DNA of 57,892 nucleotides, from IMG/VR virus record IMGVR_UViG_3300022821_000022, positions 1 to 57,892 of that record, one strand, 5' to 3'. This document shows positions 30,615 to 37,747 of this stretch, piece after piece; the first letter of the stretch is position 1; the number at the start of each line of letters is the position of its first letter. The stretch comes from a virus. Both the position numbers and the translations under genes were made by a program. The notes beneath the pieces were generated by a model. It searched no databases. It was not told the DNA's origin and saw nothing but the letters and a program-made list of their open reading frames with translations.

Positions 30615-31745
30615 ATGCCAGAAATCACCCAAGAGCCCGCACCCATAGGGCACAACAAGCCACCCCTCGAAGAATACTTTGCGGATCTAAACGCGGATCT
30701 TCCTCAAGATCTACAGACCGAAATGAAAGAGGCCATCGACCGCGTGAATGAATTGGTCGAGAACGCCGAGCTTGTCCCGGACACAATCAGCAACGAGGAG
30801 GAGGAGGGCAAGGCGACCGATATCGTTTCCCAAATGAAGAAGCACCGCAAAAACCTTGAATCCAGGCGCACGGGAATCAAGGCCGGGGCCCGCAAAGCGG
30901 GGGAAATCATCGACGGTTTCTTCAAGAAGAAGGGGCTACAGCCGCTCGACGATGCTTGCGATACCATAAACCGTGGCGTGACAGCGTTTAAGCGGATCAA
31001 AGCCGAGGCCGAGAAACGCAAACGCGAGGAGGCGGCCCGTGAAGCTGCCGCCGAAGCCAAGCGCATCCAGGCAGAGGCCGACGCCGCAGAAGACAAACGC
31101 CGCGAGGCAGAGGCAGCGGCAGCCAGAGCCAAGGCGGAGAGAGAAGAAGCCGAAGCCGCCAAGCGCAAAGCTATCCAGGAAGCAGCCGACGCGGAAGAAC
31201 GTCGCAAGAAGGCCGAGGCCAACCGCATCGAACAGGAAAGGCTCGCAGCAGAAGCCACCTCTGCTGCGGCCAAAGCCGACGCCCTGGCCGCAGCAGAGGA
31301 GGCAGGGCGCCAAGTCGCGGAGGAAGCCCGCAAAAAGCAGGAGGCTCAAGAAGAAGCGGATCGCCAGCGCCAAGCCGAGGCAGACGCCAAGAGTGAAGCG
31401 GCGCTCGCCCGTGCAGAGGCTACAGACGCCCGAGCAGACGCTAAGACCGCTACCAAGCTGTCCAATTCGGCCACAGGTGACGCACGAAAGGCGGATAAAG
31501 CCGCAAACGCCAAGCAATCAGACGTTAGCGGTGTTCGCGGGGATCATGGCGGGCAGTCCAGCCTTACGACCAAGTGGGTCGGGGATATCACCAACCGCGA
31601 GAAGCTGGACCTGGAAAAGCTGCGTCCGTTCTTCTCAGAGGACTCCCTGCAAAAGGCCCTCAACGCTTTTGTGAAGCTGCACAAGGACACCCAGAAGGTC
31701 AAAGGTGCCAAAATCTACGAGACCGATCACACGTCCTACCGCTAG
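30615..31745 (+). CDS. Long coiled-coil protein encoded upstream of RecT
   Basis: This is a 376-residue protein. A start with 'EPAPIGHNKPPLEEYFADLNADL' and a helical domain to about residue 120 is followed by some 180 residues of nearly pure Ala/Glu/Lys/Arg heptad-like coiled coil (E-A-E-K-R-K-R-E-E type). It then has a short globular C-terminus ('KWVGDITNREKLDLEKLRPFFSEDSL'). Similar proteins often precede RecT/Bet-type genes in phages and may act as an architectural or loading partner for the annealing reaction. This is inferred from context. No ATPase or nuclease motif is visible. Confidence 0.7.
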   Translation: MPEITQEPAPIGHNKPPLEEYFADLNADLPQDLQTEMKEAIDRVNELVENAELVPDTISNEEEEGKATDIVSQMKKHRKNLESRRTGIKAGARKAGEIIDGFFKKKGLQPLDDACDTINRGVTAFKRIKAEAEKRKREEAAREAAAEAKRIQAEADAAEDKRREAEAAAARAKAEREEAEAAKRKAIQEAADAEERRKKAEANRIEQERLAAEATSAAAKADALAAAEEAGRQVAEEARKKQEAQEEADRQRQAEADAKSEAALARAEATDARADAKTATKLSNSATGDARKADKAANAKQSDVSGVRGDHGGQSSLTTKWVGDITNREKLDLEKLRPFFSEDSLQKALNAFVKLHKDTQKVKGAKIYETDHTSYR

Positions 31746-31783
31746 TTGGTTGGTAGGCCACTTCAAAAAGGAATACCTTGATT

Positions 31784-32893
31784 ATGACAAACGCTATAAC
31801 AATCGCCGCACCACGGCTGCCGTACCACCCGCAGGTACAAGAACGCTTTGGCGTAGACCAGAGCACTTGGCGCGTACTGGTCGAAAGTACCTTTCCAGGA
31901 GCTATAACGCCCGAGGCTGTGATTCTCGCCCTCGGCTACTGCAAATCGAGAGGCCTGGACCCCCTCAAGAAAATGGTTCACATCGTTCCGGTTTGGGATT
32001 CCAAGCAGAAAAAGAACGTCGAGACCGTATGGCCCAGCGTCGCAGAAATGCGGGTTACAGCCCACAGGACTAAAGAATACGCAGGGTGCGACGAAACTGT
32101 GTTCGGAGAGGAAATCGAGCAGACCTTCGAGGGCAAGGACTACAAAGGCAATGCCCTCAAGATTCACGTAAAGTTTCCATCCTACGCCCAGGTCACAGTC
32201 TACCGGATGGTTGCGGGCGTTCGCTGTCCTTTCCCAGGGCCGCGCCTGTTGTGGCGTGAGAGCTACGGCCAACGCGGCAAGGCCGAGGTCCCCAATGATA
32301 AGTGGGCCAAATCATCCTCGTACATGATCGAGAAATGCGCCGAGGCCGCTGCATTACGCAAAGCGTTTCCAGAGGAGCTAGGCAACGACCTCGCCGCCGA
32401 GGAAATGGAAGGCCGCGTTGTTAATGATGCTGGGACCGTCACTATCGACGGAGAGACCGGCGAAGTCATGCCCGCCAAGCCGACGCGAAAGGGCCTTGCC
32501 AATACCTTAGCTAAGGAGGGCAACTCTATCCAGGCAGAGATAGACTCAAAGGCCGCAACCGATACTCTCGCCAAGGAAGAAGCCGAGAAGGCAGAGCAAC
32601 ACGGCGGCACAACCATCGAAGGCGAAGCAACCGAGGTCGATCCGGCTGAATTCGTGTTCAAGGCCCGCCTCGCATCCAAAGGCAAAATTTGGGAATACGC
32701 GGAGGCCGCTGATTGGCAAAAGGCTATCGTAGACAAGGCCGCGACACTGAGCCCAGAGCAGTTAACTAAGTTCAGACAGGCCAACGAGCCGTACATCAAA
32801 GAGGTTGGCACCAACGGCAAGTCTGATGCGGCTATCGCGCTCAATGAGGCCCTGGACGCACTTCCGGCACCAGAGCCAGAAGCCGAGGCCTAA
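31784..32893 (+). CDS. RecT/Bet-family single-strand annealing protein
   Basis: The protein is 369 residues from the ATG at 31784 (a TTG two codons earlier, closer to the AAGGA site, is possible). Residues about 20-200 hold the Bet/RecT core: 'PEAVILALGYCKSRGLDPLKKMVHIVPVWD' is the family hallmark, with 'WPSVAEMRVTAHRTKEYAG' and 'SYMIEKCAEAAALRKAFPEEL'. It binds and anneals single-stranded DNA for phage recombination and end repair. The C-terminal 150 residues are acidic and low in complexity, as in many members. No lambda-Exo-type partner gene is adjacent; the upstream coiled-coil protein is the neighbour instead. Confidence 0.88.
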   Translation: MTNAITIAAPRLPYHPQVQERFGVDQSTWRVLVESTFPGAITPEAVILALGYCKSRGLDPLKKMVHIVPVWDSKQKKNVETVWPSVAEMRVTAHRTKEYAGCDETVFGEEIEQTFEGKDYKGNALKIHVKFPSYAQVTVYRMVAGVRCPFPGPRLLWRESYGQRGKAEVPNDKWAKSSSYMIEKCAEAAALRKAFPEELGNDLAAEEMEGRVVNDAGTVTIDGETGEVMPAKPTRKGLANTLAKEGNSIQAEIDSKAATDTLAKEEAEKAEQHGGTTIEGEATEVDPAEFVFKARLASKGKIWEYAEAADWQKAIVDKAATLSPEQLTKFRQANEPYIKEVGTNGKSDAAIALNEALDALPAPEPEAEA

Positions 32894-32898
32894 TAGTC

Positions 32899-32969
32899 AT
32901 GCCCCAAACCCGCCGGTTTTTGGATCTCTCTAGCGGGACCGTAGAGCGTGGGTCGCCACGTCGGGGCAT
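32899..32969 (+). ncRNA. Possible structured leader RNA (four-way junction)
   Basis: In the 135-nt gap after the RecT gene, an outer 7-bp stem ATGCCCC/GGGGCAT (32899-32905 with 32963-32969) encloses three perfect 5-bp hairpins. These are AAACC/GGTTT (32906-32919), CTCTA/TAGAG (32928-32946) and CGTGG/CCACG (32947-32960), the last two directly adjacent. It resembles a cloverleaf but lacks tRNA features (no T-loop consensus, a 9-nt second loop). It may be a regulatory leader of the LexA-like gene or a processing element. Confidence 0.35.
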
Positions 32970-33028
32970 ACGAGGGGAACAAAAAGGTGGCGTCTACGGG
33001 CCGCCGCTGTTCTAATGGGAATATCAAA

Positions 33029-33280
33029 ATGAAAACGAACTTGAAAATACCATGCTCGCCTTTACAGGTGAAATTGTTGCGATTTATCAAGGCTTACACG
33101 GCCAAACACCGCTATGCGCCTTCGGTTCAAGAAATGGCTGACGGTTGCGGCTGGAAAAGCAAATCAGCGCCAGCGCGAATCCTCAACCAGCTTGTAGATC
33201 TGAAGCTCATTACGCGATCATCAGGCCGTATGCGTACCGTCGCGCTGACCAAGGCCGGGGAAGCAGGGGGTAAGCCATGA
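33029..33280 (+). CDS. LexA-type winged-helix DNA-binding domain protein
   Basis: The best start is the ATG at 33029 (GGGA 8 nt upstream), giving 83 residues. 'SPLQVKLLRFIKAYTAKHRYAPSVQEMADGCGW' and 'SKSAPARILNQLVDLKLITRSSGRMRT' match the LexA N-terminal winged helix (PF01726-type), with the recognition helix around residues 41-55. The autocleaving peptidase domain of LexA is absent, so it would be a constitutive binder unless regulated otherwise. It may act on the GAAC-N4-GTTC dyad at 27331-27344. It overlaps the next gene by 4 nt. Confidence 0.75.
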   Translation: MKTNLKIPCSPLQVKLLRFIKAYTAKHRYAPSVQEMADGCGWKSKSAPARILNQLVDLKLITRSSGRMRTVALTKAGEAGGKP

Positions 33281-33789
33281 GTGATTTAGACGCGCTGCGG
33301 GAAGATTTTAATGTTGCACACTCAACGGGCGTGGAGATTGGCAAATCTGCGGTAGCCGTTATACGTGATCTACAGGCAGACAACGAGCGGCTGCGGGAGG
33401 AGCGGGATGAACTTGCTCACCAGTTGAAGGTTGCGATGGGCGAGACATCCTTGCGGGATGAAAGCATTAAAACTCTGGTGTTGTTTTTTGCCGAAGATGC
33501 AGAGCGGCAAGAGTTTGTCGAGTTGGTCAAGGAGGCAAAGCCGGGGATGATTGAGCGCACCATACCGAGCTATCCGACTAAATCAGACGCAACACTAAAT
33601 TCAATGATTTTGGGCCTTCACGCGATGTTGTTTGGCGAGTCGTCACAACAAGACCCAGACCACGCCCTAGCGTCCATATCAGACGGCGGCGAGATACACG
33701 AGTTTGTTCATGAAATGGTCAGGCTGTTACCTGATACCCAACATCCTGGCTCCGCCGACGTAAAAGAAAGGACCAACTGGCGATATTAA
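33277..33789 (+). CDS. Hypothetical protein with short coiled coil
   Basis: This is a 170-residue protein. Residues 1-60 contain a coiled-coil helix (AVIRDLQADNERLREERDELAHQLKVAMG). The second half is acidic, with 'SIKTLVLFFAEDAERQEFVELVKEA' and 'GEIHEFVHEMVRLLPDTQHPG'. Base composition here begins to shift toward AT, unlike the genes before it. No family recognised. It is coupled to the LexA-like gene (ATGA). A stem-loop follows it. Confidence 0.6.
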   Translation: MSDLDALREDFNVAHSTGVEIGKSAVAVIRDLQADNERLREERDELAHQLKVAMGETSLRDESIKTLVLFFAEDAERQEFVELVKEAKPGMIERTIPSYPTKSDATLNSMILGLHAMLFGESSQQDPDHALASISDGGEIHEFVHEMVRLLPDTQHPGSADVKERTNWRY

Positions 33790-33799
33790 GACCCCTTAG

Positions 33800-33820
33800 C
33801 ACCTTGGGGGAATCAAGGTG
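33800..33820 (+). terminator. Perfect 7-bp stem-loop
   Basis: CACCTTG (33800-33806) and CAAGGTG (33814-33820) enclose GGGGAAT. No T-run follows. It lies in the 52-nt gap between two small genes and may be an attenuator or processing hairpin. Confidence 0.35.
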
Positions 33821-33841
33821 TACGAAATGGAGTTAAAACCC

Positions 33842-33982
33842 ATGAGTGATTTAAAAGAAAAAATTGAAACACTGGCAAAAAGATCAGCCGAGGCAGACAA
33901 ACCCGGTGATGCAATGCACCTTGCACAAGCGGCGCTAAGTTTGGCGCAAGCGTACGGGTCTCTTGAAGCTGTAAAGAAGTAA
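33842..33982 (+). CDS. 46-residue small helical protein
   Basis: The ATG at 33842 has TGGAG 7 nt or so upstream. The product begins MSDLKEKIETLAKRSAEADK and continues with an amphipathic helix (DAMHLAQAALSLAQAYGSLEAVKK). It is short, soluble and helical. Related short Ala-rich proteins occur in many phage early regions. Function unknown. A stem-loop follows directly. Confidence 0.55.
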   Translation: MSDLKEKIETLAKRSAEADKPGDAMHLAQAALSLAQAYGSLEAVKK

Positions 33983-33991
33983 ACACTACCT

Positions 33992-34013
33992 CCCCGGCCT
34001 TAGCAGGTCGGGG
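33992..34013 (+). terminator. Intrinsic-terminator-like hairpin
   Basis: CCCCGGCC (33992-33999) pairs with GGTCGGGG (34006-34013) with one G-T wobble. A 6-nt loop separates them and TTACTTT follows. The T-run is interrupted, so efficiency is uncertain. It separates the small-gene run from the XRE regulator. Confidence 0.5.
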
Positions 34014-34044
34014 TTACTTTAACTTGAGGCCATAGGGAGTGATA

Positions 34045-34326
34045 ATGATGAGCAACATGCTGCAAACAAAAACGATCACCCGCGTCTCCTTTGATAGAGA
34101 AGAACTGAAAAAACATATTGGCACAACCATCAAATTAGCACGCCTTGAAAAAGGCTTAACGCAAGAAGACCTCTCGGTGATTATAGGTGTTTCTAGGACA
34201 CAACTTGCGAACATTGAACTTGGCCGGAGTTACCCAGGAACAGAGGCGTTGTTGTTGGCCGTGGTTCATTTCCATTTAGTGCTGGACCGTCACTATTTAG
34301 GCGTGACAGCAACGGAGAGCGACTAA
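34045..34326 (+). CDS. XRE/Cro-CI-type regulator
   Basis: This 93-residue protein starts at the ATG at 34045, 5-6 nt after GGGAG; neighbouring ATG/GTG codons are alternatives. A helix-turn-helix_3-type domain is at about residues 29-75: 'IGTTIKLARLEKGLTQEDLSVIIGVSRTQLANIELGRSYPG', with the recognition helix around 'SRTQLANIE'. It lies just after a terminator-like hairpin, so it may have its own promoter. With no integrase or partner repressor visible, it may control a plasmid-like state or the timing of early genes. Confidence 0.75.
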   Translation: MMSNMLQTKTITRVSFDREELKKHIGTTIKLARLEKGLTQEDLSVIIGVSRTQLANIELGRSYPGTEALLLAVVHFHLVLDRHYLGVTATESD

Positions 34327-34520
34327 TGACCACCCTCACAGACCGCATATGCTGGCAAGATTTGGACGAACAACAGTGCTGCGATGCTCTCTATCAAATC
34401 GGCGGTGCTCTTCGCCGCATGGGCAATTTTGATCTAGCTGCTGACGCCGAGAAAATATCTAACGAGCTACACCCCGGCGAAATAAAGCCCGCGCCAATAG
34501 TACCGAGGACAATCACATGA
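34326..34520 (+). CDS. Hypothetical small protein
   Basis: This 64-residue protein is coupled to the XRE gene (TAATG). It contains 'DRICWQDLDEQQCCDALYQIGGALRRMGNFDLAADAEKI', a helix pair with two adjacent cysteines and a C-terminal proline-rich tail. No motif recognised. It overlaps the next start by 4 nt. Confidence 0.55.
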   Translation: MTTLTDRICWQDLDEQQCCDALYQIGGALRRMGNFDLAADAEKISNELHPGEIKPAPIVPRTIT

Positions 34521-34714
34521 CTGACCAAACGAGAAACATAAACGCCCACGCCGCCGCTAAACTTGCCTCTTGCTTATGGAACGACCGGTACGCATCACAG
34601 ACCGGGGGCCTCATGGATTTTTGGGACAAATTAACACTGGGCGAAAAGAGGACAGCAGCCCGCGAAGTCAAGAAGATTCGTGAAGCCAGACCATATACAG
34701 GGAAAACACCATGA
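34517..34714 (+). CDS. Hypothetical small protein
   Basis: This 65-residue protein is coupled at both ends (ATGA-type overlaps). It begins MTDQTRNINAHAAAKLASCL and has a helical, mainly basic second half (FWDKLTLGEKRTAAREVKKIREARPY). No domain recognised. Part of the small-gene run before the decayed region. Confidence 0.55.
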   Translation: MTDQTRNINAHAAAKLASCLWNDRYASQTGGLMDFWDKLTLGEKRTAAREVKKIREARPYTGKTP

Positions 34715-34923
34715 CCCTACTCGACAAGCTACGCGCCGCGACCGGGCCTGATCGGGAGTTGGACGGATTGATCTTTGACTCCCTAAACAAAAGGCCAGAA
34801 TACCCAGATGAGTTTGGACATGGGAAAGCACCCACCACACCTTGCTCACGCGATTTATCTGTGTGCGACTCTTGCGGAGAAACCGCGACTACGATGCTGA
34901 CGTCAACTTACCGGCGTTTTTAA
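34711..34923 (+). pseudogene. Fragment of a phage small-protein family (N-terminal part only)
   Basis: The first 35 residues, 'MTLLDKLRAATGPDRELDG' and on to the aspartate/proline-rich 'DEF', match the start of a family I know as roughly 100-200-residue proteins in alphaproteobacterial phages ('L-L-x-R-L-x-x-A-T-G-P-D-R-E-L-D'). After about residue 35 the family resemblance stops and the frame runs into sequence that in another frame encodes a P63C-like fragment. I read it as truncated by deletion. It may still be translated because its start is coupled to the previous gene. Confidence 0.5.
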
Positions 34924-35174
34924 CAGCAAAGAACATAAAAGACTTTATTCCCAAAGACTTATACGTGACGTCCAGCCAAATCGAGTTCTTGATGCCCAAC
35001 GGGCATCGGGCGTTCGGCTACAAGGCTGAATTGCTTCCTCAAGTCTGCGAAGTATATCTCGAAGCGCGCGATGCTGACGCATTGGTTCATTCGCGGGTTG
35101 ACGTTGAAAATTGTTGCCTACAATGTTGGTTCGGTTGCCTCGATTGCCGTCGCAATTTTCCTCGCGGCGGATGA
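34842..35174 (+). pseudogene. P63C-domain-like fragment
   Basis: Residues about 20-80 read 'NLPAFLTAKNIKDFIPKDLY', then 'SSQIEFLMPNGHRAFGYKAELLPQVCEVYLEARDADAL'. This closely resembles the middle of P63C-domain phage proteins (L-P-x-F-L-x-A-x-N-L-K-P-F-I, then 'Y-G-Y-x-A-E-L-L-P-x-V-C-E-V-Y-L-x-A-R-D'). The true N-terminus and C-terminus of the family are missing. The frame starts at a TTG inside the preceding fragment. It is interpreted as a remnant joined to neighbouring fragments. Confidence 0.6.
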
Positions 35175-35460
35175 GCGTTACAGTTCACAACACGGCGTAT
35201 TTATGATTCACCCAACGGCAATATCACCACAAGCAGGAATGACCGCAACTCTACTTCAAAGTACTCTTAACAGCGCCTTGGCTGATGAGACGCGCACTGA
35301 AAGCATCTTGCGCGAGAGGGCCAATGTTCCCGAGGAAATCCTCAACGACAGGCGCACTAAGGACGTTTACATCACGCCTGACGATGCCGTAAGTTTCGGG
35401 CTTGTGAGTGAGATTAGGGAGTTCTCGTTGCCACAAGGGCACCAAATTCTCCAAGTCTGA
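35071..35460 (+). pseudogene. ClpP-like serine protease fragment (C-terminal two thirds)
   Basis: The 129-codon frame reads 'IVAYNVGSVASIAVAIFLAAD' (nucleophile Ser24), then 'HGVFMIHPT' (His47) and 'RRTKDVYITPDDAVSFGLVSEI' (Asp98). This is the Ser-His-Asp order and spacing of ClpP/ClpP-like prohead or SppA-type proteases. The N-terminal strand-helix block of the fold, including most of the first strand, is missing and overlaps the P63C fragment in another frame. All three catalytic residues survive, so recent truncation or an expressed partial protein are possible. Confidence 0.6.
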
Positions 35461-35707
35461 ACCTGAATACTGCATAAGATTTATCTCCAGTTCTTAGGAT
35501 GCCATAGCAGCCTACAAATGTCACGATGCGCTAATTACTTGGCTAGTTAAGTATATAGGTCCCTGATGTTAATATTAAAAAAGGTACCGATTCAGTCTAT
35601 GACTCAAAAGATAGGATAAAGAAGGTGAAAGTCGATAACGACGAACCTATATCATATGATACACTTAGTTCTTTCGTTACGCGCATTAAATCGGCTATAT
35701 TTGGAAG

Positions 35708-36169
35708 ATGAAAAGATCAACACACATCACCGTTCTGCTAGGTCTGTTATTTGCGCTTATCGCCATATCCGCATCACGCCCTGAATGGATTAGCGACTCA
35801 AACATTTTTTTACGTGATTTTGTAAATCACGAGTTATTGAATATTCTTGGGGTTATTCTTGCCATTACGTTGGCATCCATTAGCCAAATACATTTGCGTC
35901 TTAATGAGATAGAATGGAAAATAAAGGATAACAATCAGCAGCAGCCATCACCGCCTCTGTTCGCTGGTACTAGGCGAGAGTTAATTTCATCGGCCAAATG
36001 GCTTTTAGGGCTGTTTTCTGCGGCTGCTGTACTCGTTCTTATAAAGCCCCTTGTGGCGTGCTGTGGCCTGGATGGAGCGGTAGTAAACAGTTCCGCTGTC
36101 TGGATATTGACATTCAATATTCTAATTCTATCAGATGTCACTCTATCAATATTCCGAATTGAATTTTAA
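35708..36169 (+). CDS. Membrane protein in AT-rich region
   Basis: This is a 153-residue protein. Hydrophobic segments lie at about residues 8-22, 44-60, 94-112 and 128-150. The loop between the second and third is polar (EIEWKIKDNNQQQPSPPLF). Composition is much more AT-rich than the phage core, and the 247 nt before it (35461-35707) hold no gene and are also AT-rich. It looks like a recently acquired gene, possibly a host or mobile-element piece. Function unknown. Two cysteines lie side by side in one loop (ACCGLDG). Confidence 0.6.
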   Translation: MKRSTHITVLLGLLFALIAISASRPEWISDSNIFLRDFVNHELLNILGVILAITLASISQIHLRLNEIEWKIKDNNQQQPSPPLFAGTRRELISSAKWLLGLFSAAAVLVLIKPLVACCGLDGAVVNSSAVWILTFNILILSDVTLSIFRIEF

Positions 36170-36176
36170 TTTTATT

Positions 36177-36401
36177 ATGCAGAAGTTAACCCTCAAGAAA
36201 GCACTTAAAGAGAAAAACCTCGATCAGTTCATTGCCGAACATGACAAGGACGGTGATGGAGACGTTGACGAGTTTAACGCAGCTATTTCTTCAATGGTTC
36301 AAAAATCGAAAGCAACTCAGGTTTCACCGTCTCACACAGGCGGTTGTCTGGATGCAATCTGCGGCCTTTCCAAACTTAACGCCGCACACAAAGCCTCTTG
36401 A
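36177..36401 (+). CDS. Small protein with EF-hand-like calcium loop
   Basis: The ATG at 36177 follows the membrane protein stop by 7 nt and gives 74 residues, starting MQKLTLKKALKEKNLDQFIA. The segment DKDGDGDVDEF (residues about 23-33) matches an EF-hand-type loop at positions 1, 3, 5, 6 and 8 (D-x-D-x-D-G-x-V). However, the usual Glu at position 12 is not in place, so calcium binding is uncertain. The C-terminus is Cys-containing and overlaps a minus-strand gene by 70 nt. It may work with the membrane protein. Confidence 0.55.
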   Translation: MQKLTLKKALKEKNLDQFIAEHDKDGDGDVDEFNAAISSMVQKSKATQVSPSHTGGCLDAICGLSKLNAAHKAS

Positions 36402-36517
36402 GCAAGAGCCAGAACTGATCTTCGATTTCCGTCATAAAATATCGTTGAAGAAATAACCTCAGCAGCCGCCTCAATCATCTCAGGCGTAACCACAACTTCC
36501 TTTGTTTCTTTTTCCAT
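36332..36517 (-). CDS. Small hypothetical protein, last gene of the leftward unit
   Basis: This 61-residue protein reads MEKETKEVVVTPEMIEAAAE, then 'VISSTIFYDGNRRSVLALAQEALCAAL'. This is the pattern 'V-T-P-E-M-I-E-A-A' followed by a helix, known from short phage proteins of unknown function. Its 3' end overlaps the convergent EF-hand-like gene, so one of the two may have a shorter true end. GGTGA lies 4 nt before the ATG. Confidence 0.5.
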   Translation of the reverse strand: MEKETKEVVVTPEMIEAAAEVISSTIFYDGNRRSVLALAQEALCAALSLERPQIASRQPPV

Positions 36518-36538
36518 AATTCACCGGTCTGTCAAACG

Positions 36539-36982
36539 CTATTTCAGTACCCAAGCCTGATTAACAAGCTCGGTCTCACCCAGGGCGGCGTAGATAATTG
36601 CAACGCCCTCTGGGTCTTCTGGATCTTCGCCAGCCTCAACGGCAAAGAATGACTTAATCCATGTGGTGCCGCGCTCAAGGTAGCTATATACCATATCCTT
36701 GCCGAAATAATCAAACACCGCGTCCGCTCCTTCAACTGTAATTCTCTCACCTGAAATATGCGTGTAACTGACTATACCGAACTTTGAAATCTGCCAAAAG
36801 CGGTGAAGAATATGCCAGTGGTCAGGCGGATCAATCCCGACACGCTGCCAACCAAGAACGAGTTGGGGCATTTGATCTGGGTTATCAAGGAAAACAGACA
36901 GGCGATTTGTTCCATCGCTCACATCTGGCGCGGGTTTTGTGGGTACGTGTTTTGCGCCTAGTGTCCATACTGGTTTGGACAT
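36539..36982 (-). CDS. Hypothetical protein downstream of the lysis genes
   Basis: The start is the ATG at 36980-36982, overlapping the stop of the 38-residue membrane protein (TAATG), giving 147 residues. An upstream start inside that gene was rejected. The product reads MSKPVWTLGAKHVPTKPAPD, then 'LSVFLDNPDQMPQLVLGWQRVGIDPPDHWHILHRFW' and ends 'IYAALGETELVNQAWVLK'. It is soluble and beta-rich. No family recognised. Confidence 0.6.
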   Translation of the reverse strand: MSKPVWTLGAKHVPTKPAPDVSDGTNRLSVFLDNPDQMPQLVLGWQRVGIDPPDHWHILHRFWQISKFGIVSYTHISGERITVEGADAVFDYFGKDMVYSYLERGTTWIKSFFAVEAGEDPEDPEGVAIIYAALGETELVNQAWVLK

Positions 36983-37098
36983 TAAAACATTCCAATAAGG
37001 GCTTGGATTGAAGCGGCCACGATAATTAGAGCCACCGCGCCAAAAAAGACTTGTTTGGGCAGAGGTAATCCGAGAAACCACGTTTTGAGTTTAGTCAT
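36982..37098 (-). CDS. 38-residue single-span membrane protein
   Basis: The ATG at 37096-37098 has AAGGA 7 nt upstream, directly after the o-spanin stop. The stop at 36982-36984 overlaps the next ATG. The product begins MTKLKTWFLGLPLPKQVFFG and has one hydrophobic helix (VFFGAVALIIVAASIQALIG), ending MF. Position and size fit a small lysis accessory, antiholin or pinholin-like protein, but such tiny sequences cannot be typed without an assay. Confidence 0.55.
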   Translation of the reverse strand: MTKLKTWFLGLPLPKQVFFGAVALIIVAASIQALIGMF

Positions 37099-37101
37099 GG
37101 G

Positions 37102-37458
37102 TTATTCCTTCTCATAGTAATCTATCAGGGCGTTTGTTTGTTTAACATATCTCAGGATGTCCTGGAAGGTAGCGCCAAGCGTCAAGTAAGAGTTCTCAGA
37201 CATACAGAGGTATGAAAATGGCTCACCGCTCTCTATGGCCACCGCAGCCGTTTTAGGTGTCATGGCAGTAAAGAATGACCGGCTCTCAATCTGAGGGGCT
37301 ATTACCGGCGCTGGGCGTGCTGGGTAGAACCGTGGGGCTGGAATCTCCACCGTCACCACCTCCACTGGTAGAAGCGGCTTCGAGAGCAATGAACACCCTC
37401 CGAGTAGCCATACCAGCAGCCCTAGCTGCAACAGCGGGCCGCTTCTCAATCTCAGCAT
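37102..37458 (-). CDS. o-spanin (Rz1-like outer-membrane lipoprotein)
   Basis: This is a 118-residue protein. A signal sequence 'LQLGLLVWLLGGC' ends in the lipobox LGGC (Cys22), followed by a proline-rich segment (VEIPAPRFYPARPAPVIAP), as in Rz1 proteins. It starts inside the i-spanin gene in another frame (173-nt overlap), the common embedded or overlapping arrangement of Rz/Rz1 pairs. With the i-spanin it would fuse inner and outer membranes during lysis. It is longer than lambda Rz1 but typical of overlapped rather than fully embedded types. Confidence 0.75.
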   Translation of the reverse strand: MLRLRSGPLLQLGLLVWLLGGCSLLSKPLLPVEVVTVEIPAPRFYPARPAPVIAPQIESRSFFTAMTPKTAAVAIESGEPFSYLCMSENSYLTLGATFQDILRYVKQTNALIDYYEKE

Positions 37459-37747
37459 CTAATTTGGTTCTCCAGGCATTTATGTCGGACAATTGGCGGT
37501 CTCGTTCCGCCTCGGCTTTGTTTTTTGCATCTTCGTGGAATCGTATCTGAATCTGATCTGTGGCAACCTTGGCAACGTAGCCCTCAATCCGTGAGTTCTG
37601 CGCCTGAATCTCACCCTTGAGAACCTGAGTGTTTCCAATGGCCGTGTCCCGCTCGACTTGGTAGCGTTCCGCCCGTTGGTACTGATACCCGCCAAAGGCT
37701 ATGGCTATGGCGAGACCAGCTCCCATTATGCCTGTGAGGCCGAACAT
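37286..37747 (-). CDS. i-spanin (Rz-like inner-membrane protein)
   Basis: This is a 153-residue protein. An N-terminal membrane segment 'IMGAGLAIAIAFGGYQYQ' (about residues 6-22) is followed by a long periplasmic coiled coil (AERYQVERDTAIGNTQVLK and QIRFHEDAKNKAEAERDRQL). This is the Rz layout. The C-terminus is Gly/Ser/Pro-rich where it overlaps the o-spanin gene. Its ATG overlaps the endolysin stop (TAATG). It acts in the last step of lysis, bridging to the o-spanin lipoprotein. Confidence 0.75.
   Translation of the reverse strand: MFGLTGIMGAGLAIAIAFGGYQYQRAERYQVERDTAIGNTQVLKGEIQAQNSRIEGYVAKVATDQIQIRFHEDAKNKAEAERDRQLSDINAWRTKLDAEIEKRPAVAARAAGMATRRVFIALEAASTSGGGDGGDSSPTVLPSTPSAGNSPSD

Noticed and set aside
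30704-31333. Long reverse-strand open frame opposite the coiled-coil gene
   Set aside because: It is the antisense of an Ala/Glu/Lys-rich coding sequence, which lacks stops by composition; there is no ribosome site and no recognisable protein.
32899-32969. A tRNA gene in the cloverleaf-like segment
   Set aside because: There is no T-loop consensus, no proper 7-nt anticodon loop with flanking pyrimidine/purine, and no D-loop GG pattern on either strand.
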